Assembly (NCBI RefSeq): GCF_003668575.1
Contig: NZ_RCVZ01000004.1
Location: 186,001-250,000 of the forward strand
Source of the DNA: Falsibacillus albus
GTDB taxonomy: Bacteria; Bacillota; Bacilli; Bacillales; DSM-25281
Direction of reading: 5' to 3'
Length of the DNA: 64,000 bases
The position numbers were made by a program, and so were the translations under genes. Below are positions 17,062-26,728 of this stretch, piece after piece. The notes under the pieces are model-generated. The model had not been told where the DNA came from. It saw only the letters and a program-made list of their open reading frames with translations, and searched no databases. Numbering within the stretch: position 1 is the stretch's first letter; each line of letters starts with the position of its first letter.

Positions 17062-17898
17062 ATGGACAAAGTGATTTTAGACGGCAAACAAGTAGCAGAC
17101 AAAGTTAAGGGCAGCTTGGCATCAAGGGTTGAAGCGCTTAAGGAAGCTGGTGTGACTCCTTGTCTTGCTACGATTTTGGTAGGGGATGATCCTTCATCTG
17201 AAACATATGTAAGAATGAAGGGAAATGCATGCAAACGAATCGGGATCGAATCAAAGAGAATTCACCTTTCTAAGGAGACGTCAACGGAAGAACTCCTGGA
17301 GGTCATTGATGAATTAAACCAAAATGATGGGGTACATGGCATCCTCCTGCAGCATCCGGTCCCTGCTCAAATCGATGAACGGGCAGCGTTCGAACGAATT
17401 GCCATTGAAAAAGATGTCGATGGTGTGACAAGCCTGGGTTTCGGGCAAACTGCATTTGGATTTGGGAAATATCCTTCCTGCACCCCAGCGGCCATTATGA
17501 GGATCATTGACGAATACAAAATTGAATTGGAAGGTAAGCATGCTGTTGTCATAGGGAGAAGTCCAATTTTAGGCAAGCCGGTATCTGCCCTACTTTTAAA
17601 TCGAGATGCAACGGTAACGATTTGCCACTCGCGTACACAAAATCTCCCTGGTATAGTAAAGCAGGCTGATATAGTCGTTGCAGCGGTTGGAAAACCGAAT
17701 TTTGTCCAGGGCGACTGGATCAAAGAAGGCGCAGTCATTTTGGATGCGGGCTACAATAAAGGAAACATCGGCGACGTGGATTATGAGGCATGCTATGAAC
17801 CAGCCGGGGCCATCACCCCAGTTCCAGGCGGTGTGGGTCCAGTTACCATTTCCATGTTATTGAAACATACAGTGGATGCAGCGGAATTGACTTTGTAA
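17062..17898 (+). CDS. folD: Methylene-THF dehydrogenase / cyclohydrolase FolD
   Basis: The protein has 278 residues from the ATG at 17062, eight bases after CAGGAGGG; the longer frame from 16954 overlaps the riboswitch. It interconverts 5,10-methylene-THF and 10-formyl-THF. Family features are Tyr49-x3-Lys53 (YVRMKGNACKRIGIE), VHGILLQHPVP, DVDGVT and the Rossmann segment VVIGRSPILGKPVSALLL, and the end PVPGGVGPVTISMLL. Length is normal. Confidence 0.97.
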   Translation: MDKVILDGKQVADKVKGSLASRVEALKEAGVTPCLATILVGDDPSSETYVRMKGNACKRIGIESKRIHLSKETSTEELLEVIDELNQNDGVHGILLQHPVPAQIDERAAFERIAIEKDVDGVTSLGFGQTAFGFGKYPSCTPAAIMRIIDEYKIELEGKHAVVIGRSPILGKPVSALLLNRDATVTICHSRTQNLPGIVKQADIVVAAVGKPNFVQGDWIKEGAVILDAGYNKGNIGDVDYEACYEPAGAITPVPGGVGPVTISMLLKHTVDAAELTL

Positions 17899-17904
17899 AA
17901 TTGA

Positions 17905-17936
17905 AAAAGGCTATCCCTTCAATGGATAGCCTTTTT
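17905..17936 (+). terminator. Terminator after folD
   Basis: AAAAAGGCTATCC and GGATAGCCTTTTT form a 13-bp perfect hairpin ending in a T run. Confidence 0.9.
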
Positions 17937-17967
17937 AATGTTAAGGGTCCTAGGGTCCAAATATATA

Positions 17968-18309
17968 TTAATTCATTAGTGTCGAGGTTATTTTCTCATT
18001 TCTTACTTCAAAAAAATAGCTATTCCAAACATGCTCCTTTCCCCCATTTGCTTCATACCAATCTTTCACTCGTTTGACATGTTCTTGATCATTTCTAACT
18101 AAGGATTCGATCCGTTCGTATTCTTCATAATTGTCATATTCCCAAATCGCGAATATTTCTACCGTTCCATCTTCCATGTCCATCATCCAACGACCGACCA
18201 AACGCGAACCGTACTTCTGTTGTGCAGGCAGTAGTCTTTGATTGAAATGGACATTGAAATTCTCTACAAATTCAGGTTTTACACGATAATATTTTCTTCG
18301 AAAAAACAT
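17968..18309 (-). CDS. NIPSNAP family protein
   Basis: This 113-residue, single NIPSNAP-type dimeric alpha-beta barrel domain starts FFRRKYYRVKPEFVENFNVH. The typical pattern G-SRLVGRW and FAIWEYDNYEEYERIE is present. The enzymatic role is unknown. It is preceded by a good GGGGGAAGAGG site. Confidence 0.82.
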   Translation of the reverse strand: MFFRRKYYRVKPEFVENFNVHFNQRLLPAQQKYGSRLVGRWMMDMEDGTVEIFAIWEYDNYEEYERIESLVRNDQEHVKRVKDWYEANGGKEHVWNSYFFEVRNEKITSTLMN

Positions 18310-18352
18310 CCTCTTCCCCCCTCGATTATTAAATCAAATTTAACGGATTGAT

Positions 18353-19114
18353 TCACTTCGCCACAATAACATCCACTCCATTCAATCCGAGCATTTTCAA
18401 GTATTTCTCCAACGTTTCTTCGTCTGTGATTACAAGATCCAATTGGTTTAAGGGAAACATACCCGAAAACATATCCTTTCCAAATTTATGATGTTCAATG
18501 AGGGCGATGACAGTCCTCGAACGGCTATAAATCGTTTTATGGAATATGGCCACTTCAGGAGTAGCTGTGCTCAATCCATTTGACGATAATGCACCGGCAG
18601 TGGCAAAGCAAAGGTCAAAAGTGAATTGTCTTGAGAATTCAGTCGCAAGTGCATCTGTTATGTTCCCTGACGCCTTGACATTCCCGGCTATTAAGAATAG
18701 CTGGATATTTTCATACTCTCGGAGAACATAAGCAACCTCCAAAGAATTCGTTACCACTGTATATTCAATATTAATAGGAATATATTTGAGGAGCACATAG
18801 TGAATAGATGCCCCTCCGATGAAAATGGTGCTGTGTTCATCAATATAGGAGGCTGCCAATTTAGCAATTGCATTTTGATGAATGGTCCCTTCCGAGAAGC
18901 GTTCTGAAGGTGGTCGTGGTGCTTGCCTCACCCCTGTATTAGAAATCGCCCCTCCGTGAGTCCTTTTTAACAGCCCCTTTTCCTCTAAAATAGATAAATC
19001 CCTGCGGATCGAGTCAATCGAAACTTGGAAGGTTTCTGCCAGGTCCTTAACCATTACTCGACCGCTTTGTTCCAATAGATTCAATATTTGCTCTCTTCTT
19101 TCTTCAGAAAACAT
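18353..19114 (-). CDS. DeoR/GlpR-family transcriptional regulator
   Basis: This 253-residue protein has an N-terminal DeoR helix-turn-helix (SGRVMVKDLAETFQVSIDSI, RRDLSILEEKGLLKRTHGGA) and a C-terminal sugar-phosphate sensor domain with FIGGAS and DLCFATAGAL. It has the usual length. It stands alone, so the sugar it senses is unknown; DeoR proteins usually repress transport or catabolic genes. Confidence 0.92.
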   Translation of the reverse strand: MFSEERREQILNLLEQSGRVMVKDLAETFQVSIDSIRRDLSILEEKGLLKRTHGGAISNTGVRQAPRPPSERFSEGTIHQNAIAKLAASYIDEHSTIFIGGASIHYVLLKYIPINIEYTVVTNSLEVAYVLREYENIQLFLIAGNVKASGNITDALATEFSRQFTFDLCFATAGALSSNGLSTATPEVAIFHKTIYSRSRTVIALIEHHKFGKDMFSGMFPLNQLDLVITDEETLEKYLKMLGLNGVDVIVAK

Positions 19115-19332
19115 ACAGTTCTCCCCCCTTTTATAATGGTATAACCTTCCAATATTATTTCATGATTGTTCATTTTAATCAAGGGTATTTTTCCTTTTTA
19201 ATCTTCTTTGTGCTGTTTTATTCATTATTCTGAAGGCTGATTAAAAAATAAGGCTTAATTCTCAGTGGAGAAGCGTCATCACCTACGTCCCCCCTGCATA
19301 TTCTGTACTTTAGAAAATGAGAGGTGATCATT

Positions 19333-19614
19333 GTGCTTTACGGAGTAAAATTCGGCTTCAGGTCCTTCCTTTTTGCACTAATTGGCTTGATTTTAGAATT
19401 CACCGCATATTTTGTGGAAGGAACAAGCTCTCTCGGATATTTTATGTTTATGGTAGGTGGGGCTTCCATCATTCTGAGCCTCATCTATTGTACAATCAGC
19501 TTTATAAGGGGCGAACGTGGAAAATGGAAATATTCAGGGTTGGGTCTAATGTTAATCGTTGTATTATTAATATGGCTCATGCCTGTCATAATGAAGTTTT
19601 ATCATTTTAATTAG
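19333..19614 (+). CDS. Small multi-helix membrane protein
   Basis: The protein has 93 residues from a GTG at 19333, six bases after GAGAGGTG; a GTG at 19324 lies inside that site. It has three predicted membrane helices (about 8-28, 36-58, 70-88) separated by short loops with RGERGKWK. The family is not recognised. Confidence 0.7.
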   Translation: MLYGVKFGFRSFLFALIGLILEFTAYFVEGTSSLGYFMFMVGGASIILSLIYCTISFIRGERGKWKYSGLGLMLIVVLLIWLMPVIMKFYHFN

Positions 19615-19648
19615 CAGATGGACCATAGTTCAAATTGATTGGTCAAAT

Positions 19649-19680
19649 AAAAAAGGAACAGCTTCAAATCTGTTCCTTTC
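19649..19680 (-). terminator. Terminator of the yhb/yhcA operon
   Basis: Minus strand: AAAGGAACAG, loop ATTTGAAG, CTGTTCCTTTTTT. A second long hairpin, ACTATCGACA / TGTCGATAGT (19682-19727), lies between it and the yhcA stop. Confidence 0.75.
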
Positions 19681-19791
19681 AGACTATCGACATTCTCAAA
19701 ATCAAAATGGAGTTTGTCGATAGTTTTGTGTTTGCCTATAAAATTCCGTTAATTTCCTTACCGGCGCATCGCCTTTTGATTCAATCAATAG

Positions 19792-21309
19792 CTACATAGA
19801 TTTTCCTGGATCTCTTGTAATTTTCATCCGCTCTTTCCCCATCATGAAAACAAACAAGAATGCCAAGCACGCTGGTATTAGTCCCCACATGAAGGTGTGG
19901 ACAATCGATGTAGAGAGTGCACTGGTGATTTTCGAAAGAACCTCTGCAGGGATTTGATCTCTTGCAGATGCGGATAACACTTCCCTTGCATTCCCGGACA
20001 TGCCCGACTTGAACGCTGCCCCCATTCCGGAAAATGTTTTTGTCAATTCTTCTGTGAAACCATTGCTTTGAATGGTACCAAACACGCTGATGCCAATCGT
20101 CATGCCTAGAGATCGAATGAAATTACTTGTAGAAGTTGCAGACCCACGCTGTTCGATCCCAAAATTATGGATGGCTGCCATACTGAGTACAGAGAAGGAA
20201 AATCCAACACCGAAGCCGACGATGATCATGTAAAAAGTCAACCAAATGCGGTTGGTTTCTGGTGTCAAGGTGCTCAATAAGACCATACCGATGATGAAAA
20301 TAATGCCGGAAAGGATCATGATGCTGCGATAGCTCATCTTAGACGTCAAGAATCCTCCTACCTGTGCAGTGACGACGGATCCGAGCATCATCGGCAGCAA
20401 GATCAGCCCTGAATTCGTGGCGGTACCGCCATATACACCCTGAACGAAAATTGGGATATAAACCGTTGCAGCCATAAAGGCCGCTCCATAAAATAATGCG
20501 ACGATTGTACTTCCTGCAAAAAGGCGATTCTTGAACATGCTGAATGAAATGATTGGAGAAGATACATTATTCTCAATGAACAGAAAGATAATCGACAGGA
20601 GTGAAAATCCTGAGAATAATCCGATAATTTCTATAGAATCCCAATTATATTTCTGTCCGCCCAGTTCCAAAGCAAACATGAGGCATACGACTGCTCCAAC
20701 GAGAGTAGCAGCCCCCCACCAATCGATCGTCTGTTTTTCGTGTCCTTTTGACTCGTTGTAAAACATAGAAATGAAGACCAAAGCTAAAATACCAAGTGGT
20801 AGATTGATATAAAAAACCCAATGCCAGCTTATATAATCTGTGATGTAGGCACCTAATAATGGTCCGAATATACTTGACAATCCAAAGACCGCACCAAATA
20901 GGCCCCCCATTTTCCCCCTTTTTTCAGGAGGGAATATATCAAATACGATTGTAAAGGCAATGGGTACAAGCGCGCCGCCGCCGATTCCCTGGATGGCGCG
21001 ATAAATCCCAAGTTGTAGAATGCTTTCTGAAGTTCCGCAGAGAGCGGAACCAAGCATGAAAAACACCAGACCAAAAATAAAAAATCTTTTCCTGCCGTAC
21101 ATATCCGATAGTTTTCCGAAAATCGGCATACCCGCCATCTCTGCTACCATATAAGCAGATACCACCCAAACGAAGCTGTTCAATCCCCCTAAATCCCCGA
21201 CAATCGTCCCCATCGCGGTAACCACAATGGTATTATCCATGGAAGCCATTAATATCCCTAATAAAAGGCCAGCCACCACAAATCCTAATTTATTCTCATT
21301 CCTCTTCAT
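19792..21309 (-). CDS. yhcA: DHA2-family drug efflux MFS transporter, YhcA-like
   Basis: The protein has about 505 residues from the ATG at 21309 (AGGGAG seven bases ahead) and 14 predicted helices. DHA2 motifs include LASMDNTIVVTAMGTI-like MASMDNTIVVTAMG, the motif A segment GKLSDMYGRKRFFIFGL and the antiporter motif AIQGIGGGALVPIAF. It exports toxic compounds in exchange for protons. It is the last gene of a yhbD-yhbE-yhbF-yhcA operon, the same order as in B. subtilis. Confidence 0.9.
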   Translation of the reverse strand: MKRNENKLGFVVAGLLLGILMASMDNTIVVTAMGTIVGDLGGLNSFVWVVSAYMVAEMAGMPIFGKLSDMYGRKRFFIFGLVFFMLGSALCGTSESILQLGIYRAIQGIGGGALVPIAFTIVFDIFPPEKRGKMGGLFGAVFGLSSIFGPLLGAYITDYISWHWVFYINLPLGILALVFISMFYNESKGHEKQTIDWWGAATLVGAVVCLMFALELGGQKYNWDSIEIIGLFSGFSLLSIIFLFIENNVSSPIISFSMFKNRLFAGSTIVALFYGAAFMAATVYIPIFVQGVYGGTATNSGLILLPMMLGSVVTAQVGGFLTSKMSYRSIMILSGIIFIIGMVLLSTLTPETNRIWLTFYMIIVGFGVGFSFSVLSMAAIHNFGIEQRGSATSTSNFIRSLGMTIGISVFGTIQSNGFTEELTKTFSGMGAAFKSGMSGNAREVLSASARDQIPAEVLSKITSALSTSIVHTFMWGLIPACLAFLFVFMMGKERMKITRDPGKSM

Positions 21310-21328
21310 TTTCATGCTCCCTTGAATG

Positions 21329-22063
21329 CTATATTTTTTTATTTTCCTTAACGACAGAATTAGATTTATGCTCAAAATGACCCGAATATTCTACGAGGCC
21401 AATTTTACAGCCTGTTCCGATTTTTATGTTTTTTCCCCTCACCACTTCTGCAGATGTGTTTTCCAGGTAAATGTCGTCGCCTTCAATCATCCTTGATTCA
21501 AGCCTTCCTTCCTCTTTGCCGAAAGAAAAGATCGGGAAGTTGGATTTCTTTTTGATTTTTATCTTCCCCCCAACAATTTCATCCGCTTTACTCATGCCAA
21601 ACCGTAGTCCTGCATCGATGCTTCCAGCATTCATCACACCGTTCACTTCAAACGCTCCCTGTAAGGAGAGGGATTCAACTTCCAAATCACCTCCGGTTGT
21701 AATCATTCCTTTAATATCTGCACGCTCCCCGTGTAGACCACAATCAATATCTAGAGTACCCCGAACCTTTGCACGGTGTGCCTGAGCATCTCCTCCAATA
21801 GACAGTGTACCGAAAATCTTCAATTCCTCTACATCCACTTGTCCTTTCACACTGCTTTCACCAAAAATGTGAAATTTATTGAGTTTCATGTTCCCCATTA
21901 CATCACTGGAACCGAAGATCTTAAATTGTTCACATTCAACATCATCCAAAATGGTGCCTTCACCTCGAATGGCCATCTTTTTGTAAACGCCACCTGAGGC
22001 GCTGCCCGAACCATGTATACTGACATTTCTTATATCTGCCACCTGAATCATTCCCCTTGTCAT
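21329..22063 (-). CDS. yhbF: Bactofilin family polymer-forming protein, YhbF-like
   Basis: This 244-residue protein is built from repeated short beta segments of a bactofilin beta-helix (FGSSDVMGNMKLNKFHIFGE and following repeats). It begins at an ATG that overlaps the yhbE stop by four bases (ATGA). B. subtilis YhbE and YhbF (BacE, BacF) are bactofilins needed for flagellar motility. It pairs with YhbE, from which it probably arose by duplication. Confidence 0.87.
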   Translation of the reverse strand: MTRGMIQVADIRNVSIHGSGSASGGVYKKMAIRGEGTILDDVECEQFKIFGSSDVMGNMKLNKFHIFGESSVKGQVDVEELKIFGTLSIGGDAQAHRAKVRGTLDIDCGLHGERADIKGMITTGGDLEVESLSLQGAFEVNGVMNAGSIDAGLRFGMSKADEIVGGKIKIKKKSNFPIFSFGKEEGRLESRMIEGDDIYLENTSAEVVRGKNIKIGTGCKIGLVEYSGHFEHKSNSVVKENKKI

Positions 22064-22779
22064 AGTTTTCGATATTCCTTCACTTGTGCATTCTTTTCCA
22101 TGAAGAAGTCTCCTGAATATTCGACCAGATCGATTTCACAGTTTTTTCCTATCTTAATATGTTTCCCTCTTACTATATCTGCCACGGTTCCCTCCAATTC
22201 GATTTCATCCCCTTCGATCAGTTCTGCTTGCAGCTTCACATGAAAGAAGGATTTAAGAAACTTAAACAAGCTTTCTTTATGTTGAAGAATGATTATTTTC
22301 TTTCCACCTATTTCTTTTGCCTTGCTTTCACTAAACAGTTTCACTTGGATATTCTCGGCATTCAATAATCCATCAATCGAAAAGGCGCCTTCACCGCTAA
22401 ATTCCTCTGCGTCACAGTTCCCTTTCACCGAGAGTTTGCCGTTAACTTTGATTTCATGACCTTTCACAGGACCTGACACAGAAGCTTTTCCTGACACATC
22501 CATTTTATTTGCGTCAACACCTTCATGAATGGAAGCAGCCCCATTGATAAAAAGTTGATCTGCTGCTAATTTCCCCGTTATTTTTGCCGTTCCATTAATC
22601 TTTGCCAGTTGAGATTTGACGTTCCCTTTCACGGCTCCAACGCCATTGCACTCAAATTGCACACATTCTATGTCGCCATTTACGGTCCCTTTTCCATTAA
22701 GATCAACTTTTTCAAACGAACCTCCGTTAGAAGACCCTATTCCATTGATTTTTATATCGCCAAGTTTATTCAAATTCAT
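22060..22779 (-). CDS. yhbE: Bactofilin family polymer-forming protein, YhbE-like
   Basis: This 239-residue protein has a beta-helix of about ten repeats (NGKGTVNGDIECVQFECNGV and following) flanked by a short N-terminus and a C-terminal half that ends like YhbF (IVRGKHIKIGKNCEIDLVEY). The paired tails DLVEYSGDF and LVEYSGHF show the two genes are paralogues. The start has AGGGGGA. It assembles into filaments at the membrane. Confidence 0.87.
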   Translation of the reverse strand: MNLNKLGDIKINGIGSSNGGSFEKVDLNGKGTVNGDIECVQFECNGVGAVKGNVKSQLAKINGTAKITGKLAADQLFINGAASIHEGVDANKMDVSGKASVSGPVKGHEIKVNGKLSVKGNCDAEEFSGEGAFSIDGLLNAENIQVKLFSESKAKEIGGKKIIILQHKESLFKFLKSFFHVKLQAELIEGDEIELEGTVADIVRGKHIKIGKNCEIDLVEYSGDFFMEKNAQVKEYRKL

Positions 22780-22789
22780 ATTGATCCCC

Positions 22790-23413
22790 CTACAACAATT
22801 TTGATTTTAGTTCTTCCAAGCATTGGCCGAGTGATAAGGAAGCCACCACTTTAGTTCCAGTTTCAAAGAAAATATTCTCAGCATTGACTGAAAGTAAACA
22901 GCTTGAAATGCCTAGTTTGCGAATAAAAATAATTTGTGTATTTTTATGTTGGATACTTTTTTGCTGATCATTTAATAATTGAAGCAGCATCTTGCCTTCC
23001 TCCAGATGGATGTCTCCTGATTCAAGCATGGACGAGAGTATGTAGATACTCAAGATTTGCTGAAACTGTAATTCATCCACTTCTCCATGGTGTTCAAGAT
23101 AAATGTTAATGACTTGTTCCGAAGCAATTTTTTTGGAAATGAGATCCTCTTTATCCATCGAAAGTTTCGCAATGCTAGGGGAAAACATATCTGCAAGCTC
23201 ATCAAGTGATAAGCTTTCTTTCATCGTTTGAATTTTATCAATCCGCTCTAGTATTTTTTCTTTAGGAAAAAATGTTTCTTGTCCAGTGAAGGTGGATTTC
23301 CGAACAAACCAGTCTTCTGGAATTAAATTTTTCCGTTTCCATCGATAAAGCTGTCCATATGAAATCCCTGTTAAATCCAGCAAGTCTTTTTTAGATATTA
23401 ATTCTTGGCTCAA
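22790..23413 (-). CDS. yhbD: YhbD-like helix-turn-helix protein (DUF4004)
   Basis: The protein has 207 residues from a TTG at 23413, eight bases after AAAGGAG; the upstream ATG at 23449 lacks a site. The N-terminus SQELISKKDLLDLTGISYGQ and LYRWKRKNLIPEDWFVRKST is a MerR-like helix-turn-helix. The rest is helical. It heads the bactofilin operon and may regulate it. Confidence 0.85.
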   Translation of the reverse strand: MSQELISKKDLLDLTGISYGQLYRWKRKNLIPEDWFVRKSTFTGQETFFPKEKILERIDKIQTMKESLSLDELADMFSPSIAKLSMDKEDLISKKIASEQVINIYLEHHGEVDELQFQQILSIYILSSMLESGDIHLEEGKMLLQLLNDQQKSIQHKNTQIIFIRKLGISSCLLSVNAENIFFETGTKVVASLSLGQCLEELKSKLL

Positions 23414-23487
23414 TTTCAGGACTCCTTTCTCATAAAAATAATGTAACATAACATTGTTACGTTGTAAACGGGTTGTATTTTAAAAAC

Positions 23488-23526
23488 AAAATAAACCGTT
23501 CGACACAAAGTGTCAACGGTTTATTT
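23488..23526. terminator. Bidirectional hairpin between yhbD and the next gene
   Basis: AAATAAACCGTT and AACGGTTTATTT flank GACACAAAGTGTC and make a long stem with T runs on both sides. It terminates the upstream minus-strand gene. Confidence 0.8.
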
Positions 23527-23573
23527 TTTACGATCAAGTATTAAAATAAAGATAAACAAAACAGTGTTATGTT

Positions 23574-23963
23574 TCAACCCAGGTCAAATTGTTTTGCGAT
23601 ATAGGTATCGATATCTGGGTCAGTTTGATAATATCGATGCTTTATTTGACTTCCGGAGAAGCTTAGCGTTTGTTCACCCTTTTCATAGAAGGTGACCCAG
23701 TAAAGATATCCCTTTCGTTCTTTTTGATTCTTAAGTGGGATGAATTTAATGTCTTTCACCCCTTTGATGAAAGCTTTGACTTCGTCTTTATCTTCCAACT
23801 TTAAGAGCTTTCCTGATCTCCCATCCCTGATTTCAACCGAAGTGACATGATTAATATTCCCAGGGTAAAATTCTTCGAGTGTTTGTGTCTTTGCCACTCC
23901 CCATTTTATATAGAATATACTTCCGAAAAACACTGCGATGATTACCAAGCTCCATTTTTTCAT
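23574..23963 (-). CDS. Hypothetical membrane-anchored protein
   Basis: The protein has 129 residues from the ATG at 23963 (GGGGTGG ahead), beginning MKKWSLVIIAVFFGSIFYIK, a single N-terminal helix or signal anchor, followed by a small soluble domain. Blocks such as VEIRDGRSGKLLKLEDKDEV resemble extracytoplasmic domains of small Bacillus lipoprotein-like proteins. It lacks a lipobox. It lies 32 bp after cls and may be cotranscribed with it. Confidence 0.65.
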   Translation of the reverse strand: MKKWSLVIIAVFFGSIFYIKWGVAKTQTLEEFYPGNINHVTSVEIRDGRSGKLLKLEDKDEVKAFIKGVKDIKFIPLKNQKERKGYLYWVTFYEKGEQTLSFSGSQIKHRYYQTDPDIDTYIAKQFDLG

Positions 23964-24028
23964 AGCCCACCCCATATCTATCTCCCATTTAAACATCAGA
24001 CGGTAATGGTTTTGAAATGGTTACAGTT

Positions 24029-25537
24029 TTATAATACACCTGAAAAAAGACGGGCAAACGACTCTTTCGTACGATTGATAAGCCCCCTTTTATAATATTC
24101 AACCGGCATGATCCTTACGCTATCCTTCATGTCATCTTCGTAGTGAGAAACCAGGTCGCGGATCGAACTGGTGCCGACCATGAACACATTGACCTCGAAG
24201 TTTAAGTGAAAGCTTCTCATGTCCATGTTAGCAGTACCCAACGAAGCCAGATTCCCATCGATAATAATGATTTTCTGATGCATGAAGCCTTTTTTATATG
24301 AATAGATTTCTACGCCGCAGCGCAATAATTCGGCAAAATAAGACCTTGTGGCATATTGAGTGAGGAAACCATCATTTTGTTCAGGCACCATGATCCTCAC
24401 TTCAATGCCCTTGCTTGCTGCAATCCTAAGCGCTGTCCGGATCGCTTCATTTGGGACGAAGTATGGTGTTGCAATCCAAATGGACTGCTTGGCCGATGAC
24501 ATCATAACATAATATAAATCACTCATGATTCCCTGCAGTGTATCCGGTCCGCTTGCCACTACCTGTACAGTACCGTCTTCGATATCGTTTTTTTCACTAT
24601 TCATTGGAGGATGTTCCTCCAGGAGCCTTTGTCCACTGACATATTCCCAATCAAGCAAAAACACTGTATGAAGAGTATAGACTGCCTGGCCCTCCAAGCG
24701 CATATGAGTATCACGCCAAAAACCGAATTTCGGATCTTCGCCTATGTATTCGATCCCTACGTTCAGTCCTCCGACGAAACCGACTTTCCCATCGATGATG
24801 ATGATTTTACGATGATTCCTGAAATTGAATTTTTGATTGAAGAATCCATATTTCAAGGGCAGGAATGGATGGATTTTTATCCCGGAAGCCTGCATCGACT
24901 TAATGTCTTCATTTGATAGCTGTATACTTCCGGCTGCATCAAATATGAACAGCACTTCGATACCGGCGTTTGCTTTTTCAATGAGGATTTTGATGATTTC
25001 TTTGCCTAGGCGGTCAGAACGAAATATATAATATTCCAAATGAATATATTTTTCCGCCTTAAGAAGTTGATTCTTGATGTCAGTAAATGTTTCCTCCCCA
25101 TTGCGAAGGATCGTTGTTTTTGAATTTGTATTCATTTTTGTAAATGAAACTTTTTCTGCGAATTTGGCAAAGTTCAACTGATTGTCCTGGAAGGAAGACA
25201 GATCAGGAGAAGGATTTTTCCTGACGACGCTTTCCCATTCCTCCCGGTCATTTTTCCGCTTGTTGTAGAATAGATAGCCTTTTAAATAGAGCTGGCCAGA
25301 GTATAGATAAAAAAGATATCCAAGCACCGGGATGAATAATAGTACATACATCCATAAAAGCGTTGCTTGGGCAGATCGATTCTCCAGCATTAATGAAAAG
25401 ATGGTGATAAAAATGATGACGCCATAAATCATGCTGAAAAATACCTTCATCCCAAAACCGTAATCACTAGAAAAAACAATATATAATGAGATGGCTAAAA
25501 TCAAAACAAATAAAAACTCTATTCTCCGCCTTTTCAT
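24029..25537 (-). CDS. cls: Cardiolipin synthase
   Basis: The protein has about 502 residues. Two N-terminal membrane helices (to about residue 70) precede two phospholipase D domains. The first has FRNHRKIIIIDGKVGFVGGL, the second FMHQKIIIIDGNLASLGTAN; both carry the H-x-K-x4-D motif. It joins two phosphatidylglycerols to make cardiolipin. The ATG at 25537 follows GGGGAAT; an in-frame ATG at 25552 precedes it. Confidence 0.95.
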   Translation of the reverse strand: MKRRRIEFLFVLILAISLYIVFSSDYGFGMKVFFSMIYGVIIFITIFSLMLENRSAQATLLWMYVLLFIPVLGYLFYLYSGQLYLKGYLFYNKRKNDREEWESVVRKNPSPDLSSFQDNQLNFAKFAEKVSFTKMNTNSKTTILRNGEETFTDIKNQLLKAEKYIHLEYYIFRSDRLGKEIIKILIEKANAGIEVLFIFDAAGSIQLSNEDIKSMQASGIKIHPFLPLKYGFFNQKFNFRNHRKIIIIDGKVGFVGGLNVGIEYIGEDPKFGFWRDTHMRLEGQAVYTLHTVFLLDWEYVSGQRLLEEHPPMNSEKNDIEDGTVQVVASGPDTLQGIMSDLYYVMMSSAKQSIWIATPYFVPNEAIRTALRIAASKGIEVRIMVPEQNDGFLTQYATRSYFAELLRCGVEIYSYKKGFMHQKIIIIDGNLASLGTANMDMRSFHLNFEVNVFMVGTSSIRDLVSHYEDDMKDSVRIMPVEYYKRGLINRTKESFARLFSGVL

Positions 25538-25790
25538 CGACACATTCCCCATATCTTTATATGTTTAGAATCAGTAATGACCTATACCCTCTCTTCTATA
25601 CATCATAAACAAAGGAAATTAACTGGAAAGGTAAAATCAATAGGTTAATAAAAAAGTTGAATTAAGGCATAGTTTGATACATCGCAAAGTTTTGAATCAC
25701 AGCGGACAAGTCCTTCGCGATGAATTTGTCACGGAAAATCATGCACTTATGATGTATGAACCGTTGTTGGAATCATCACTGGGTCCATAG

Positions 25791-25840
25791 AAAAAGGCGT
25801 CCCCCACTGCTGTTAGAACAGGATGGGGACGCCTTTTTTT
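25791..25840 (-). terminator. Terminator of the signal peptidase gene
   Basis: Minus strand: AAAAAAAGGCGTCCCCATCC and, after a loop, TGGGGGACGCCTTTTT. It is a strong GC-rich stem. The rest of the gap up to 25552 holds no supported gene. Confidence 0.88.
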
Positions 25841-26426
25841 ATGATTTACTTGCACTGTTATATTTATCAAACATAAACATATGGGCTTTTGAGAATGGGA
25901 AAATTCGTACATCTACTTTGCCGACTATATTCTTCATATCCACGAATCCAAAGATGCGGCTATCCTCGCTGTATTGTCTGTTATCACCCAGGACGAAAAT
26001 CTTTCCTTTCGGAACCACCGAAACGCCGGTTTTTTCTTTTAATGTGAAATCCGGAGTCAACGGACCTGTTCCGCCCAGCTGTTCTTTATATGGCTTCAAG
26101 TAAGGCTCTGGCAGCGGTTTTCCGTTGATATAAAGTGTGTCATCTTTATATTCTAACCGGTCTCCAGGAAGTCCGATCACCCTTTTTACATAATCAGAAG
26201 TTTCAGTAGCATGGAATACGATAATATCGAATCGATGCGGCTTATGCAAGTCATAATCGACTTTCCCGACAATGAGGCGATTTCCATCTTGGAGAGTGGG
26301 CATCATGGACTTCCCTTCTACAACATAATTGGAAAATAGGAACGTACGGGCCACGATGACAATTATCAAGGTGATTACCAATGTTTTAATCCAGCTGAAT
26401 AATTCATTTTTTTTGTGGTTGCTCAT
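25839..26426 (-). CDS. Type I signal peptidase
   Basis: The protein has 195 residues and one N-terminal membrane helix (about 15-33). The catalytic serine is Ser41 in VEGKSMMPTL and the lysine Lys82 in YVKRVIGLPGD (numbers from the longer in-frame start). The later box is FVLGDNRQYSEDSR. It cleaves Sec signal peptides outside the membrane and is of the SipS/SipT prokaryotic Ser-Lys type. The start is one of two adjacent ATGs after AGGAGG. Confidence 0.95.
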   Translation of the reverse strand: MSNHKKNELFSWIKTLVITLIIVIVARTFLFSNYVVEGKSMMPTLQDGNRLIVGKVDYDLHKPHRFDIIVFHATETSDYVKRVIGLPGDRLEYKDDTLYINGKPLPEPYLKPYKEQLGGTGPLTPDFTLKEKTGVSVVPKGKIFVLGDNRQYSEDSRIFGFVDMKNIVGKVDVRIFPFSKAHMFMFDKYNSASKS

Positions 26427-26667
26427 CATTTCCTCCTAAGAACATTCAAAATTAGGTTATGCATGCTTTGCTTTTCAATGAGTATGTATTGAGGCTAATC
26501 CAGATTATTAAAAGTGGATTATAGCTCACAAGCGCAATTTGGACACCTATATATTGTGATACCATACCTGTGTGATAATAAGCAAGCAAAATCACGATAT
26601 CGAGTATAAGAAACTGTCCAAATTTTACCTTAGGGGAATGACTTTCTATATTTATAAAATGTCATTA

Positions 26668-26697
26668 TTGACCAAAATCGAATGTCGGGTGTATAGT
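26668..26697 (+). promoter_or_regulatory. Predicted sigma-A promoter of the ArsR-type gene
   Basis: TTGACC, an 18-bp spacer and TATAGT lie 31 bases before the start codon at 26729. Confidence 0.6.
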
Positions 26698-26728
26698 ATA
26701 GATAAATCCATTTCTTGGGAGGGATACG

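Noticed and set aside
25676-25756. A 26-codon minus-strand frame after the signal peptidase terminator
   Set aside because: No good ribosome-binding site and no second line of evidence.
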